Assembly (NCBI GenBank): GCA_013042925.1
Contig: JABDPH010000525.1
Location: 1 to 7,095, forward strand
Source of the DNA: Eudoraea sp.
Lineage (GTDB): Bacteria > Bacteroidota > Bacteroidia > Flavobacteriales > Flavobacteriaceae
DNA length: 7,095 bases
Direction of reading: 5' to 3'
Part shown: positions 1 through 6,247 of the stretch, piece after piece
Layout of the letters: each line of letters opens with the position of its first letter
How positions within the stretch are numbered: position 1 is the first letter of the stretch
Translations under genes and position numbers: made by a program
Notes under the pieces: generated by a model
What the model saw: the letters and a program-made list of their open reading frames with translations, nothing else
Databases searched by the model: none
What the model was told of the DNA's origin: nothing

Positions 1-375
1 TTGATACAACAAACTGCTAACTGTAGTCTTGCCATTAGTTCCGGTAACACCTACAAGCTTTAGATTTTTGGAGGGATTATCATAGAAATTTGATGCCATA
101 ATGGCGAGGGCCTGGTTGGCATCAAGAACTTCCACATAAGTTATATCATTGATTAGATTTCCCGGAAGATTTTCGCACACAATAGAATTAGCTCCAGCAG
201 CTATCGCCTTTTCAATATATTCATGCCCATCGGTTAAAGTACCTTTGATGGCTACAAAAACATTACCCTTAGCAACTTTTCTGGAATCAAAACAAATAGT
301 ATTCACCAATACCCCGGTTGATCCGCTCACAGCAGTAAGACTAACACCATATAGTATATCTTTTAGGGGCTTCAT
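1..375 (-). CDS. murE: UDP-N-acetylmuramyl-tripeptide synthetase MurE (N-terminal 125 residues, cut by the window edge)
   Basis: MurE is a cytoplasmic Mur ligase. It uses ATP to add the third stem-peptide residue (usually meso-diaminopimelate in Gram-negatives) to UDP-MurNAc-L-Ala-D-Glu. The reading frame starts at an ATG at 375-373 and is open to the window edge. The N-terminal nucleotide-sugar domain shows CFDSRKVAKGNVFVAIKG (residues 28-45), where DSR is the typical UDP-binding motif, followed by TDGH at 48-51. The ATP-binding P-loop GVTGTNGKTT lies at 109-118 and is the Mur ligase signature. The DSR and TDGH pattern favours MurE over MurC, MurD or MurF, as does the position directly after ftsI. 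The C-terminal domain that sets amino-acid specificity lies outside the window, so the added residue cannot be read here. The ATG overlaps the ftsI stop as ATGA, which suggests translational coupling. Confidence 0.95.
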   Translation of the reverse strand, partial: MKPLKDILYGVSLTAVSGSTGVLVNTICFDSRKVAKGNVFVAIKGTLTDGHEYIEKAIAAGANSIVCENLPGNLINDITYVEVLDANQALAIMASNFYDNPSKNLKLVGVTGTNGKTTVSSLLYQ

Positions 376-2378
376 GAGAGTTCCAATATTATTTTCTTCA
401 CTTTTCTTAAATCTGTTCCCTTAGAGATTGATTGCTTTTTCACCTTTCCATTTCCTTTTACCTCTACCTCAAGGCCCATGTTTTCAAGGATAGAAATTGC
501 ATCCATTCCGCTCATGCCTTTCACATCTGGCATTTGATTATAATTCTTTTGTGCCTCTGTATAGTAGTTTTGAAAACTTGCCTCCAAATCATCATTAGAA
601 GGTTCTAAGGTTTCTATTTCGTCTATTAAAGGGTTGTTGGCATAAATTTTTCTGGCGATGGATTTAAATACAGGCCCAGATACGTCGGCCCCGTAATAGC
701 CTACACTTTTATCCGGTTCATGGATCACCACTATGCAAGAGTACTTTGGATCATCTGCAGGAAAATACCCGGCAAAAGTTGATATATATCTCAATTTATC
801 GGGGTCTCGTGTAACGTAGTTCTTTTGAGCAGTTCCTGTCTTACCTGCCATTGAAAAGTTTGGAGAATAGAGGCGATGTCCGGTTCCATGGTCTTTTTCG
901 ACTACATTCTTCATTAAGTCCTTTACCTGTTTTGCGGTCTCCTTAGAACAAATAGCCCTATTAATTACTTCCTTATCAAATGTGTATATGGTTTTATTCC
1001 ATTCCTTAACTTCTTTTATTAATCTGGGGCGAACCAATTGACCGTCGTTAGCTATTGCATTGTAAAAAGCAAGTGTCTGCAGCGGTGTTAAGGATACTTC
1101 ATAGCCATGAGACATCCATGCAAGGGAGATACCAGACCACCCCTTATCTCCAGGATATCTGATAACAGGCTTGCCCTCGCCTTTAATGGGCATCCCAAGT
1201 TCCTGATGGAGCTCCATAGACATGAGTCGATCTACATAGACCGATGGTTCTTCTTTGTAACTGTTATGAACCATTTTGGCAAAAGCAGTATTTGAAGAAA
1301 CTTCAAACGCCTTTGCCATCGATATTTTTCCATAACCCCCATGTTTCGAGTCTCTAACCGTTCTATCGTATATTCTCCAACGACCTTTTTCAGTATCAAT
1401 TACTGTACTTGTGTCTATCTTTTGATCTTCGAGTGCAGCAACCAGAGACATTAATTTAAATGTAGATCCGGGTTCATGAGATTCGCCTATTGCATAATTC
1501 AATCTCTCGTAATATTTGCCATCCTCTGTCCTGCCAAGATTTGAAATTGCTTTTACTTCACCCGTTTTCGTTTCCATTACTATGACACATCCATGATCTG
1601 CTTTATACTTTTCCAACTGAGTCAAAAGTCCATGATGAGCAATATCCTGAATATTGATATCGATAGTTGAAACTACATCATACCCATCCTTAGGTTCTAC
1701 AATATTGTCTAAACCAATAGGTTTCCACTGACCTTTGGCAATTTTCTGTTTTAATCTTTTCCCTTCTATTCCTCTTAAGTAATTTCCAAAGGCACCTTCG
1801 AGTCCTACCCTGGTCACATAACCATTTTCATCAAATCTTTCATATCCAACACTTCTTTCTGCTATTTTTCCCAAAGGATGTTCTCTAACAGTTTTTTGTT
1901 CCACAATAAAACCACCCCTATTTGGCCCTTTATTAAAAAGTGGGAATTCCTTAACCTCCATATAATCTGAATAGTCAAGATTCCTTACTACTAAAGCGTA
2001 TCTGTTTTTATTTGCTTTTGCTTTTCTTAAAATTTGCTCATAATGAGCAGAGGGTTTTCCGAGCAGATTTGAAAGTGCGTCACACAAAGGCTGTACTTCT
2101 TCTTCAAAATCGGTGTTCTTTACAGTAACCGCATCAAAACGTATTGTATATCTGGAGACCGATGTAGCCAGCAAACTGCCATCATCTGAATAGAGATTTC
2201 CCCTGTTAGGTGCAATTGTAAAAAGCTTTTCCGTGCGTTTTAGAGCTATCTCCTTGTACTTATTGCCATGCACCATCTGAATACTGACCAGTTTTACTGC
2301 CACGGCAAGCGCAAACACGAACAGGCATGCTGATACTATATAAAGTCTGGTTAATATTTTTTTTTCAGTGATAGCCAC
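372..2378 (-). CDS. ftsI: Septal peptidoglycan transpeptidase FtsI (class B PBP3-like) with a C-terminal PASTA domain
   Basis: This is the monofunctional D,D-transpeptidase that cross-links septal peptidoglycan in the divisome. It is anchored in the inner membrane with its catalytic domain in the periplasm. The 668-residue protein has a short cytoplasmic tail and one membrane segment at about 12-34. The class B pedestal domain begins near RGNLYSDDG (59-67). The transpeptidase domain runs from about 235 to 575 and carries all three penicillin-binding motifs: STFK at 305-308 (nucleophile Ser305), SSN at 361-363 and KTGT at 513-516. A linker leads to one PASTA domain at about 616-668, starting MPDVKGM, so the layout resembles SpoVD/PBP2x rather than E. 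coli FtsI. The start codon is GTG (2378-2376), placed directly after the ftsL stop. The next in-frame Met is residue 35, past the membrane segment, so the GTG start is needed. A run of nine A's covers codons 5-8. No Shine-Dalgarno site is visible, so initiation is probably coupled to ftsL. Confidence 0.95.
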   Translation of the reverse strand: MAITEKKILTRLYIVSACLFVFALAVAVKLVSIQMVHGNKYKEIALKRTEKLFTIAPNRGNLYSDDGSLLATSVSRYTIRFDAVTVKNTDFEEEVQPLCDALSNLLGKPSAHYEQILRKAKANKNRYALVVRNLDYSDYMEVKEFPLFNKGPNRGGFIVEQKTVREHPLGKIAERSVGYERFDENGYVTRVGLEGAFGNYLRGIEGKRLKQKIAKGQWKPIGLDNIVEPKDGYDVVSTIDINIQDIAHHGLLTQLEKYKADHGCVIVMETKTGEVKAISNLGRTEDGKYYERLNYAIGESHEPGSTFKLMSLVAALEDQKIDTSTVIDTEKGRWRIYDRTVRDSKHGGYGKISMAKAFEVSSNTAFAKMVHNSYKEEPSVYVDRLMSMELHQELGMPIKGEGKPVIRYPGDKGWSGISLAWMSHGYEVSLTPLQTLAFYNAIANDGQLVRPRLIKEVKEWNKTIYTFDKEVINRAICSKETAKQVKDLMKNVVEKDHGTGHRLYSPNFSMAGKTGTAQKNYVTRDPDKLRYISTFAGYFPADDPKYSCIVVIHEPDKSVGYYGADVSGPVFKSIARKIYANNPLIDEIETLEPSNDDLEASFQNYYTEAQKNYNQMPDVKGMSGMDAISILENMGLEVEVKGNGKVKKQSISKGTDLRKVKKIILELS

Positions 2379-2699
2379 TTATTTTTTATTAGTTTTTACT
2401 TTAATCTTTTTTGGTGGCGCTTCTGAAGGAAAAAGACCTTCATCCTTAACATATTGCGTAATGGTTGATTCTAATTTCAATCGTTGCACATCTGAGCGCA
2501 TATCCACGAATTCGTTCTTTAATTCTTTTACCTGTTCATTCAATGCAGCGACCTGATGTACTTTCTTGTCTGCACTGTGAGAACTGGCAATCATTATGGT
2601 TGCTAAACCGGAAGCAAAAATTATAAAGAGCCAATTTTTGGGTGCATCTCCACTAACCAGAAACTTGCCTTTTAAAATATCTATGATCCCTTTTCTCAT
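2379..2699 (-). CDS. ftsL: FtsL-like cell division protein
   Basis: This is a small bitopic membrane protein of 106 residues. A basic N-terminal cytoplasmic tail of about 20 residues precedes one membrane segment at about 23-40 (WLFIIFASGLATIMIASS). A periplasmic heptad-like stretch follows at about 45-82 (HQVAALNEQVKELKNEF and onward) and should form a coiled coil. The tail is Lys-rich (PPKKIKVKTNKK). The sequence is poorly conserved, as is usual for FtsL. The call rests on this architecture and on the position between rsmH and ftsI, which is where ftsL sits in dcw clusters. FtsL proteins join FtsB/DivIC and FtsQ/DivIB to recruit and activate the FtsW-FtsI synthase. The start is the ATG at 2699-2697, preceded by a weak AAGG about 5 nt upstream. 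The TAA stop touches the ftsI GTG, and a gap of 34 nt separates this gene from rsmH. Confidence 0.85.
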   Translation of the reverse strand: MRKGIIDILKGKFLVSGDAPKNWLFIIFASGLATIMIASSHSADKKVHQVAALNEQVKELKNEFVDMRSDVQRLKLESTITQYVKDEGLFPSEAPPKKIKVKTNKK

Positions 2700-2733
2700 G
2701 AGCCTTATACTGTTTTTATTCTAAATCCATAAT

Positions 2734-3642
2734 TTATATTCGTTCTGCTATTCGCAACCTTGCACTACGCGCTCTGCTATTCCTGGCAATTTCATCGGCA
2801 GAAGGAACTATTAATTTGCCTACCTTTTTAAAGGGTACATTAATATTTCCGTAAAAGTCCTTTTCCGCTTCACCCGAAAAACTTCCTGCTCTAATAAACC
2901 TCTTAACCAGTCTATCTTCCAAAGAGTGATAACTAATTAAACTTAGCCGACCGCCTTTGTCCACTATCTCCGGTGTTTGCAATAAGAATTCTTCTATTGC
3001 CACTAATTCCTGATTAACTTCAATCCGTATTGCCTGATACACCTGAGCCAAAACTTTGTTTTCTCTGAACTTTGGCAGAAATTCCTTAAGTACCATTTTT
3101 AAATCGGCAGTTGTTTTTAACGGTGATTTTTCTCTGTACTCTACTATTGTTTTTGCCATTGCATCTGCACGTCGTAAATCGCCATATCGAAACAAAACAC
3201 TTCTCAAATCATCATAGGTATAAGAATTAACTACTTCATAAGCACTCTTCTTGTTTCTGGCACTCATCCTCATGTCCAGGTCAGCATCAAAACGGGTAGA
3301 AAAACCCCGTTCGGCCTTATCAAACTGATGAGAAGAAACCCCAAAATCTGCTAAGATTCCATTTACTTTTTTTATGCCATAGAACTTTAAAAACTGCTTT
3401 ATATATCTAAAATTTTCATTGATCAGGGTAAACCTGTCATCATCTATCGCATTTTTCAAAGCTTCCTCATCCTGATCAAATGCAAACAAAGCACCCTCAC
3501 TGCCCAATCTTCTTAAAATCTCCCTGGAATGCCCCCCTCCGCCAAAAGTCACATCTACATATATTCCATTCTCCAATATATTGAGCCCGTCAACGGATTC
3601 TTTTAATAAAACAGGGTTATGATAGTTCGTCTCCATCATCAC
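2734..3642 (-). CDS. rsmH: 16S rRNA (cytosine-1402-N4)-methyltransferase RsmH (MraW)
   Basis: RsmH uses S-adenosylmethionine to methylate N4 of C1402 in 16S rRNA, in the decoding centre of the 30S subunit. The 302-residue protein matches the usual family length of about 300. The family landmarks appear in order: YHNPVLLKESVDGL (7-20), the SAM-binding VDVTFGGGGHS (29-39), ILADFGVSSHQFD (96-108), LDMRMS (122-127), IRIEVNQEL (205-213), SYHSLEDR (237-244) and the basic C-terminal NSRARSARLR (288-297). The reading frame opens with GTG-ATG-ATG at 3642-3634, so the true first codon could be any of the three. The ATG at 3639 is the simplest choice and shortens the protein by one residue. The 5' end overlaps mraZ by 23-26 nt, which implies coupled translation. 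The gene order mraZ-rsmH-ftsL-ftsI is the standard start of a dcw cluster. Confidence 0.97.
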   Translation of the reverse strand: MMMETNYHNPVLLKESVDGLNILENGIYVDVTFGGGGHSREILRRLGSEGALFAFDQDEEALKNAIDDDRFTLINENFRYIKQFLKFYGIKKVNGILADFGVSSHQFDKAERGFSTRFDADLDMRMSARNKKSAYEVVNSYTYDDLRSVLFRYGDLRRADAMAKTIVEYREKSPLKTTADLKMVLKEFLPKFRENKVLAQVYQAIRIEVNQELVAIEEFLLQTPEIVDKGGRLSLISYHSLEDRLVKRFIRAGSFSGEAEKDFYGNINVPFKKVGKLIVPSADEIARNSRARSARLRIAERI

Positions 3643-4081
3643 CCATTACCTCTTCCGCTAATTCTGCAAAATTTTCTGCAGTTTCATCAATTACTTTTTC
3701 ATAGCTATCCTTATCCCAAATCTCAATAATGTTTATAGCCGAACTCAAAACCACTTCCTTGCTGATCCCTGCTATAGACACCAGATTTTTGGGTATTAGC
3801 AATCTACCTGTACCATCTATTTCCAGGGGTTTCACACCGGCCGAAAAACGCCTAATAAAATCATTGTTTTTCTTCTTGAACCTGTTCTTTTTATTCATTT
3901 TTTCCATTAACAGATTCCATTCATCCATAGGATACAACTCCAGACAAGGCTGAAATACGGAGCGTTTTATGACAAAGCCCTTGTTGAGAACAGGGGCCAT
4001 CTGATTTTTAAGAGTTACGGGTATCATTATCCGCCCTTTTACATCAGCTTTGCAATCATATGTCCCTATAAAACTTATCAC
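3617..4081 (-). CDS. mraZ: Transcriptional regulator MraZ (GTG start)
   Basis: MraZ is a DNA-binding protein with an AbrB-like swapped-hairpin fold. It forms ring-shaped oligomers and, where studied, controls its own dcw operon. The 154-residue protein has two MraZ half-domains, each carrying the family DxxxR motif: DVKGRIMIP at 13-21 and DGTGRLLIP at 89-97. Between them is a strongly basic stretch (KMNKKNRFKKKNN, 61-73). The last 15 or so residues are acidic (EEVMGDDGDELS) and are encoded where the gene overlaps rsmH. The start must be the GTG at 4081-4079: the codon directly upstream is an in-frame TAA, and the family N-terminus (FIGTYDCKADVKGR) begins at residue 4. Three GTGGTAA repeats lie about 50-75 nt upstream and are the likely binding site for this protein. 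The identification is firm. Autoregulation here is inferred from the repeats and from other species. Confidence 0.96.
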   Translation of the reverse strand: MISFIGTYDCKADVKGRIMIPVTLKNQMAPVLNKGFVIKRSVFQPCLELYPMDEWNLLMEKMNKKNRFKKKNNDFIRRFSAGVKPLEIDGTGRLLIPKNLVSIAGISKEVVLSSAINIIEIWDKDSYEKVIDETAENFAELAEEVMGDDGDELS

Positions 4082-4110
4082 TTAAATCGGCTGGTTTTCT
4101 ATTATAAACT

Positions 4111-4118
4111 CAAATATA
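4111..4118 (-). promoter_or_regulatory. Candidate -7 element (TATATTTG) of the mraZ/dcw promoter
   Basis: TATATTTG on the minus strand matches the Bacteroidota -7 consensus TAnnTTTG in all six fixed positions. It would place transcription initiation roughly 20-25 nt before the mraZ GTG. No TTTG sits at the usual 19-bp spacing for a -33 element. The nearest candidates are ATTG at 4134-4137 (15-bp spacer) and TTTG at 4144-4147 (25-bp spacer), both inside the GTGGTAA repeats. A weak -33 would fit a promoter controlled by MraZ. Confidence 0.5.
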
Positions 4119-4127
4119 TAGAAATTA

Positions 4128-4154
4128 TTACCACAATTTACCACAAATTACCAC
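4128..4154 (-). promoter_or_regulatory. Putative MraZ operator: three GTGGTAA direct repeats, 10-bp period
   Basis: Three identical 7-mers, TTACCAC on the plus strand (GTGGTAA on the coding strand of mraZ), sit at 4128-4134, 4138-4144 and 4148-4154. Their spacing is exactly 10 bp, about one helical turn, so all three face the same side of the DNA. Known MraZ boxes are short G-rich direct repeats about one turn apart just upstream of mraZ, which matches this layout. The array lies immediately upstream of the TATATTTG candidate -7 element and would cover the -33 region, consistent with repression by occlusion. The repeats are seen directly; the assignment to MraZ is inference. Confidence 0.75.
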
Positions 4155-4240
4155 TTTGTTGAAAAAAAATTCTTGAAAATATGAGAAGTAGAATGTAAAG
4201 TCCAGCCATTTAAACTGCTGTCAAGAATTCTTAAAGACCG

Positions 4241-4260
4241 TTATTTTTGATTAAAAATAA
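4241..4260. repeat. Perfect 8-bp AT-only inverted repeat in the divergent intergenic region
   Basis: TTATTTTT and its exact complement AAAAATAA are separated by a 4-nt centre (GATT). The heptamer CCGTTAT overlaps the left arm (4238-4244) and recurs just after the right arm (4263-4269). The element has no G-C pairs, so it is a poor RNA terminator. It could be a protein-binding palindrome or an easily opened stretch serving either divergent promoter. In DNA this AT-rich it may also be chance. Confidence 0.35.
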
Positions 4261-4316
4261 GCCGTTATAAAGGTACCCTCTTTTTTCGAAAAGTATATGT
4301 ATTATAAGGAAATGCC

Positions 4317-4324
4317 TATATTTG
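4317..4324 (+). promoter_or_regulatory. Candidate -7 element (TATATTTG) of the hydrolase-engB promoter
   Basis: The octamer TATATTTG, identical to the one in front of mraZ on the other strand, ends 26 nt before the ATG of the alpha/beta hydrolase gene. It matches TAnnTTTG, the Bacteroidota -7 consensus. A convincing -33 TTTG is missing; TATG at 4296-4299 with a 17-bp spacer is the nearest weak candidate. This would give a leader of about 20 nt. Confidence 0.45.
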
Positions 4325-4350
4325 CCCACTGAAGACAGAAGTAGCATTTA

Positions 4351-5115
4351 ATGGAAGAGCACATTAAAAAAGAAGGTGAATACAGGTTTATTGAGGTAGG
4401 AGAAGGAACTCCTATGATTATTCTTCACGGTCTTATGGGAGGGCTCAGTAATTTTCACGGGGTAACCGACTATTTTCCAAAAAAAGGTTATAAAGTTTTA
4501 ATTCCTGAATTGCCAATCTACTCTTTGCCATTATTAAAAACCAATGTAAAAAACTTTGCCAGGTTCCTGGAAGAATTTATTGAATATAAAGGATTCAAAG
4601 ATGTAATTTTATTAGGAAATTCTCTTGGAGGTCATGTAGGTTTATTACATACGAAACTTTATCCTAAAATGGTGAAAGCCCTTGTCATAACGGGAAGTTC
4701 CGGACTTTATGAAAGCGCTATGGGAGATGGCTACCCCAAGCGAGGCGATTATGAGTTTATTAAAAAGAAGGCACAGGATGTATTTTATGATCCTGCCGTT
4801 GCAACAGAAGAAATTGTGGACGAAGTTTATGCCACTGTAAATGACAGAAGTAAATTAGTGAAGACACTGGCTATAGCCAAAAGTGCTATCAGACATAATA
4901 TGTCCAAGGATTTACCAAAAATGAAGACCCCAACTTGTATTATTTGGGGCGAAAATGATTCTGTAACCCCTCCTAATGTTGCCCGGGAATTCCATGAATT
5001 ACTGCCGGACTCGGAACTATTCTGGATAGAAAAATGCGGCCATGCACCTATGATGGAACATCCCAATGAATTCAATGTCATTCTGGACGAATGGTTACAA
5101 AAGCGCAAATTCTAA
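4351..5115 (+). CDS. Alpha/beta-fold hydrolase with intact Ser-Asp-His triad, partner of EngB
   Basis: This 254-residue soluble alpha/beta hydrolase has no signal peptide, so it should act in the cytoplasm. The oxyanion-hole motif HGLMGG lies at 26-31. The nucleophile elbow GNSLGG at 89-94 gives Ser91. The acid is Asp203 in WGENDSVTP, and the base is His231 in [11 protein letters not shown]. All three catalytic residues are present at the expected spacing, so the enzyme should be active. It resembles esterases and C-C bond hydrolases, and its substrate cannot be read from sequence. The ATG at 4351 lies just before the conserved N-terminus. engB follows after 13 nt, so the two are probably co-transcribed. 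From memory, this hydrolase-engB pairing facing mraZ is common in Bacteroidota, which suggests a housekeeping role tied to growth rather than a catabolic one; that role is inference. Confidence 0.9.
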   Translation: MEEHIKKEGEYRFIEVGEGTPMIILHGLMGGLSNFHGVTDYFPKKGYKVLIPELPIYSLPLLKTNVKNFARFLEEFIEYKGFKDVILLGNSLGGHVGLLHTKLYPKMVKALVITGSSGLYESAMGDGYPKRGDYEFIKKKAQDVFYDPAVATEEIVDEVYATVNDRSKLVKTLAIAKSAIRHNMSKDLPKMKTPTCIIWGENDSVTPPNVAREFHELLPDSELFWIEKCGHAPMMEHPNEFNVILDEWLQKRKF

Positions 5116-5128
5116 TACACTTACCGAC

Positions 5129-5746
5129 ATGAAGATAAAGTCTGCCGACTTTGTAATGAGCAACTCAAGTGTGGAGAAGTGCCCCAATCAGCCTTTACCG
5201 GAATATGCCTTTATAGGAAGATCCAATGTGGGAAAATCTTCACTTATCAATATGCTAACCTCAAGAAAGAGTCTTGCAAAAACATCAGGCAGACCTGGAA
5301 AAACTCAACTCATCAATCATTTTAAAATAAATGACCAATGGTTCCTGGTTGATCTGCCCGGATATGGCTATGCCCGTGTATCTAAAAAGGATAAAAAAAC
5401 ATTTCAGAAATATATTACCGATTACTTCCTTAAAAGAGAACAATTAGTATGTGCCTTTCTATTAATTGATATAAGACATGAAGCTCAGAAAATAGATCTC
5501 GAATTCATGCAATGGATGGGTGAGAAAGGAATTCCTTTTACTATAATATTTACCAAAGCAGACAAGCTGAAGCCTAAAGCGATTGAAAGAAATGTGAAAA
5601 ATTACCTGGATCAACTGCTTTCAGGAGTCTGGGAAGAAGTTCCAAATCATTTTGTTACATCTTCGTCTAATGGTATGGGCAGGGAAGAGGTTTTAGATTA
5701 TATCGAGGAAATAAATACAGGGATTTTTAAAGAAAATAAAGCCTAA
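5129..5746 (+). CDS. engB: Ribosome biogenesis GTP-binding protein EngB (YsxC/YihA)
   Basis: EngB is a TRAFAC-class GTPase needed for late assembly of the 50S ribosomal subunit, and it is essential in most bacteria tested. The 205-residue protein shows the full G-motif set: G1 GRSNVGKSS (30-38), G2 region SGRPGKTQ (53-60), G3 DLPGYGYA (75-82), G4 TKAD (142-145) and G5 TSSSNGMG (177-184). GYGYA after DLPG is characteristic of EngB. The start chosen is the ATG at 5129, giving [11 protein letters not shown], which matches the usual N-terminus and length of about 200. The frame stays open upstream to an ATG at 5066, but that would add 21 residues and overlap the hydrolase gene by 50 nt, so it is unlikely. 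It lies 13 nt after the hydrolase and ends 4 nt before the stop of the convergent CxxC gene. Confidence 0.97.
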   Translation: MKIKSADFVMSNSSVEKCPNQPLPEYAFIGRSNVGKSSLINMLTSRKSLAKTSGRPGKTQLINHFKINDQWFLVDLPGYGYARVSKKDKKTFQKYITDYFLKREQLVCAFLLIDIRHEAQKIDLEFMQWMGEKGIPFTIIFTKADKLKPKAIERNVKNYLDQLLSGVWEEVPNHFVTSSSNGMGREEVLDYIEEINTGIFKENKA

Positions 5747-5750
5747 TCCA

Positions 5751-6140
5751 TTACGCAGTAATTTCCTTGCCTCTCTTATTGATTAAATTAATTAAGGCTT
5801 CCATAGTTTCTAACTCATTGAGTTCTCTCGCAGAAATAAATACCTGTAATTCCTCATCTAAGGCGATCAGAACGATTGGAAACTCAAATTTATGCCCAAA
5901 TTTAGAAGCATATTGTTTTTTAAATTCATCCTTATGCAGAAACTCCGTATTCCACGCCATTTCTTCCCGGAATTTCTTCCATGCTTTTCTCTCTTTAAAA
6001 ACACCATAGGTTAAATCACAGAGATTGCACTGATATGTATTTGGACTTAATGCTTTATGAGCACCATCCAAAAGCGAATTTCTCAATCCTGAATCTGCAT
6101 TATAAATAAAAATAAGCCGGGCCTCCTGGTGGTTTTCCAT
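5751..6140 (-). CDS. Uncharacterised small protein with a CxxC pair
   Basis: I do not recognise a named domain in this 129-residue protein. It opens with a hydrophobic strand, LIFIYNADSGLRNSLLDGAHK (in 9-29), then a CxxC pair, Cys38 and Cys41, in TYQCNLCDLTYG (35-46). A charged Lys/Arg-rich helix (FKERKAWKKFREE) follows, then a helical stretch rich in Lys, Glu and Phe. The protein ends with a strand and helix, FPIVLIALDEELQVFISARELNEL (in 87-110). There is no signal peptide or membrane segment, so it should be cytoplasmic. The alternation of strands and helices with CxxC allows a thioredoxin-like redox fold or a single metal knuckle, though only two Cys are present. The ATG at 6140-6138 is preceded by AT-rich DNA without a clear promoter. 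The gene converges on engB and diverges from the phosphoesterase gene. It is a real gene judging from its sustained protein-like composition and clean neighbour boundaries. Confidence 0.85.
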   Translation of the reverse strand: MENHQEARLIFIYNADSGLRNSLLDGAHKALSPNTYQCNLCDLTYGVFKERKAWKKFREEMAWNTEFLHKDEFKKQYASKFGHKFEFPIVLIALDEELQVFISARELNELETMEALINLINKRGKEITA

Positions 6141-6247
6141 AAATAAATTTATACATTTAATAAGTGCTGAAAATATGCTTTACATCATGCTTTTCAGTCA
6201 ACTAAAATACTCAATCCTTACAACTTATACGTTAGATCAACTCTTCT
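6141..6247. other. Divergent intergenic region between the CxxC gene and the PhoD-like gene
   Basis: These 107 AT-rich bases must hold both promoters, yet neither strand shows a TAnnTTTG element. A 7-bp inverted repeat, CTGAAAA at 6167-6173 and TTTTCAG at 6191-6197 with a 17-nt centre, surrounds two direct copies of ATGCTTT (6175-6181 and 6187-6193). This could be an operator, but the repeats are short. Confidence 0.3.

Noticed and set aside
149..424. Plus-strand open frame opposite murE and the 3' end of ftsI
   Set aside because: It lies antisense to clearly conserved MurE and FtsI sequence and has no recognisable protein features.
1107..1295. Plus-strand open frame inside ftsI
   Set aside because: It is antisense to the transpeptidase domain and is a shadow of the conserved reading frame.
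4128..4154. Short phased repeats as a CRISPR array or an origin iteron array
   Set aside because: The units are 7 bp with 3-bp gaps, far too short for CRISPR, and the site upstream of mraZ explains them as an MraZ box.
4168..4229. 9-nt inverted repeat AATTCTTGA (4168-4176) / TCAAGAATT (4221-4229)
   Set aside because: The arms are 44 nt apart in very AT-rich DNA, and no context gives them a role.
4827..5108. Minus-strand open frame inside the hydrolase gene
   Set aside because: It is antisense to the conserved Asp/His region of the hydrolase; no start signal or domain supports it.
5066..5128. A 21-codon upstream extension of engB starting at an in-frame ATG
   Set aside because: It would overlap the hydrolase gene by 50 nt and adds residues not found in EngB proteins; the ATG at 5129 gives the normal N-terminus and length.
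5750..5762. Small hairpin ATTAC-GCA-GTAAT at the engB/CxxC convergent junction as a terminator
   Set aside because: The stem is only 5 bp and AT-rich, it overlaps the stop codon, and no clear T-run follows on either strand.
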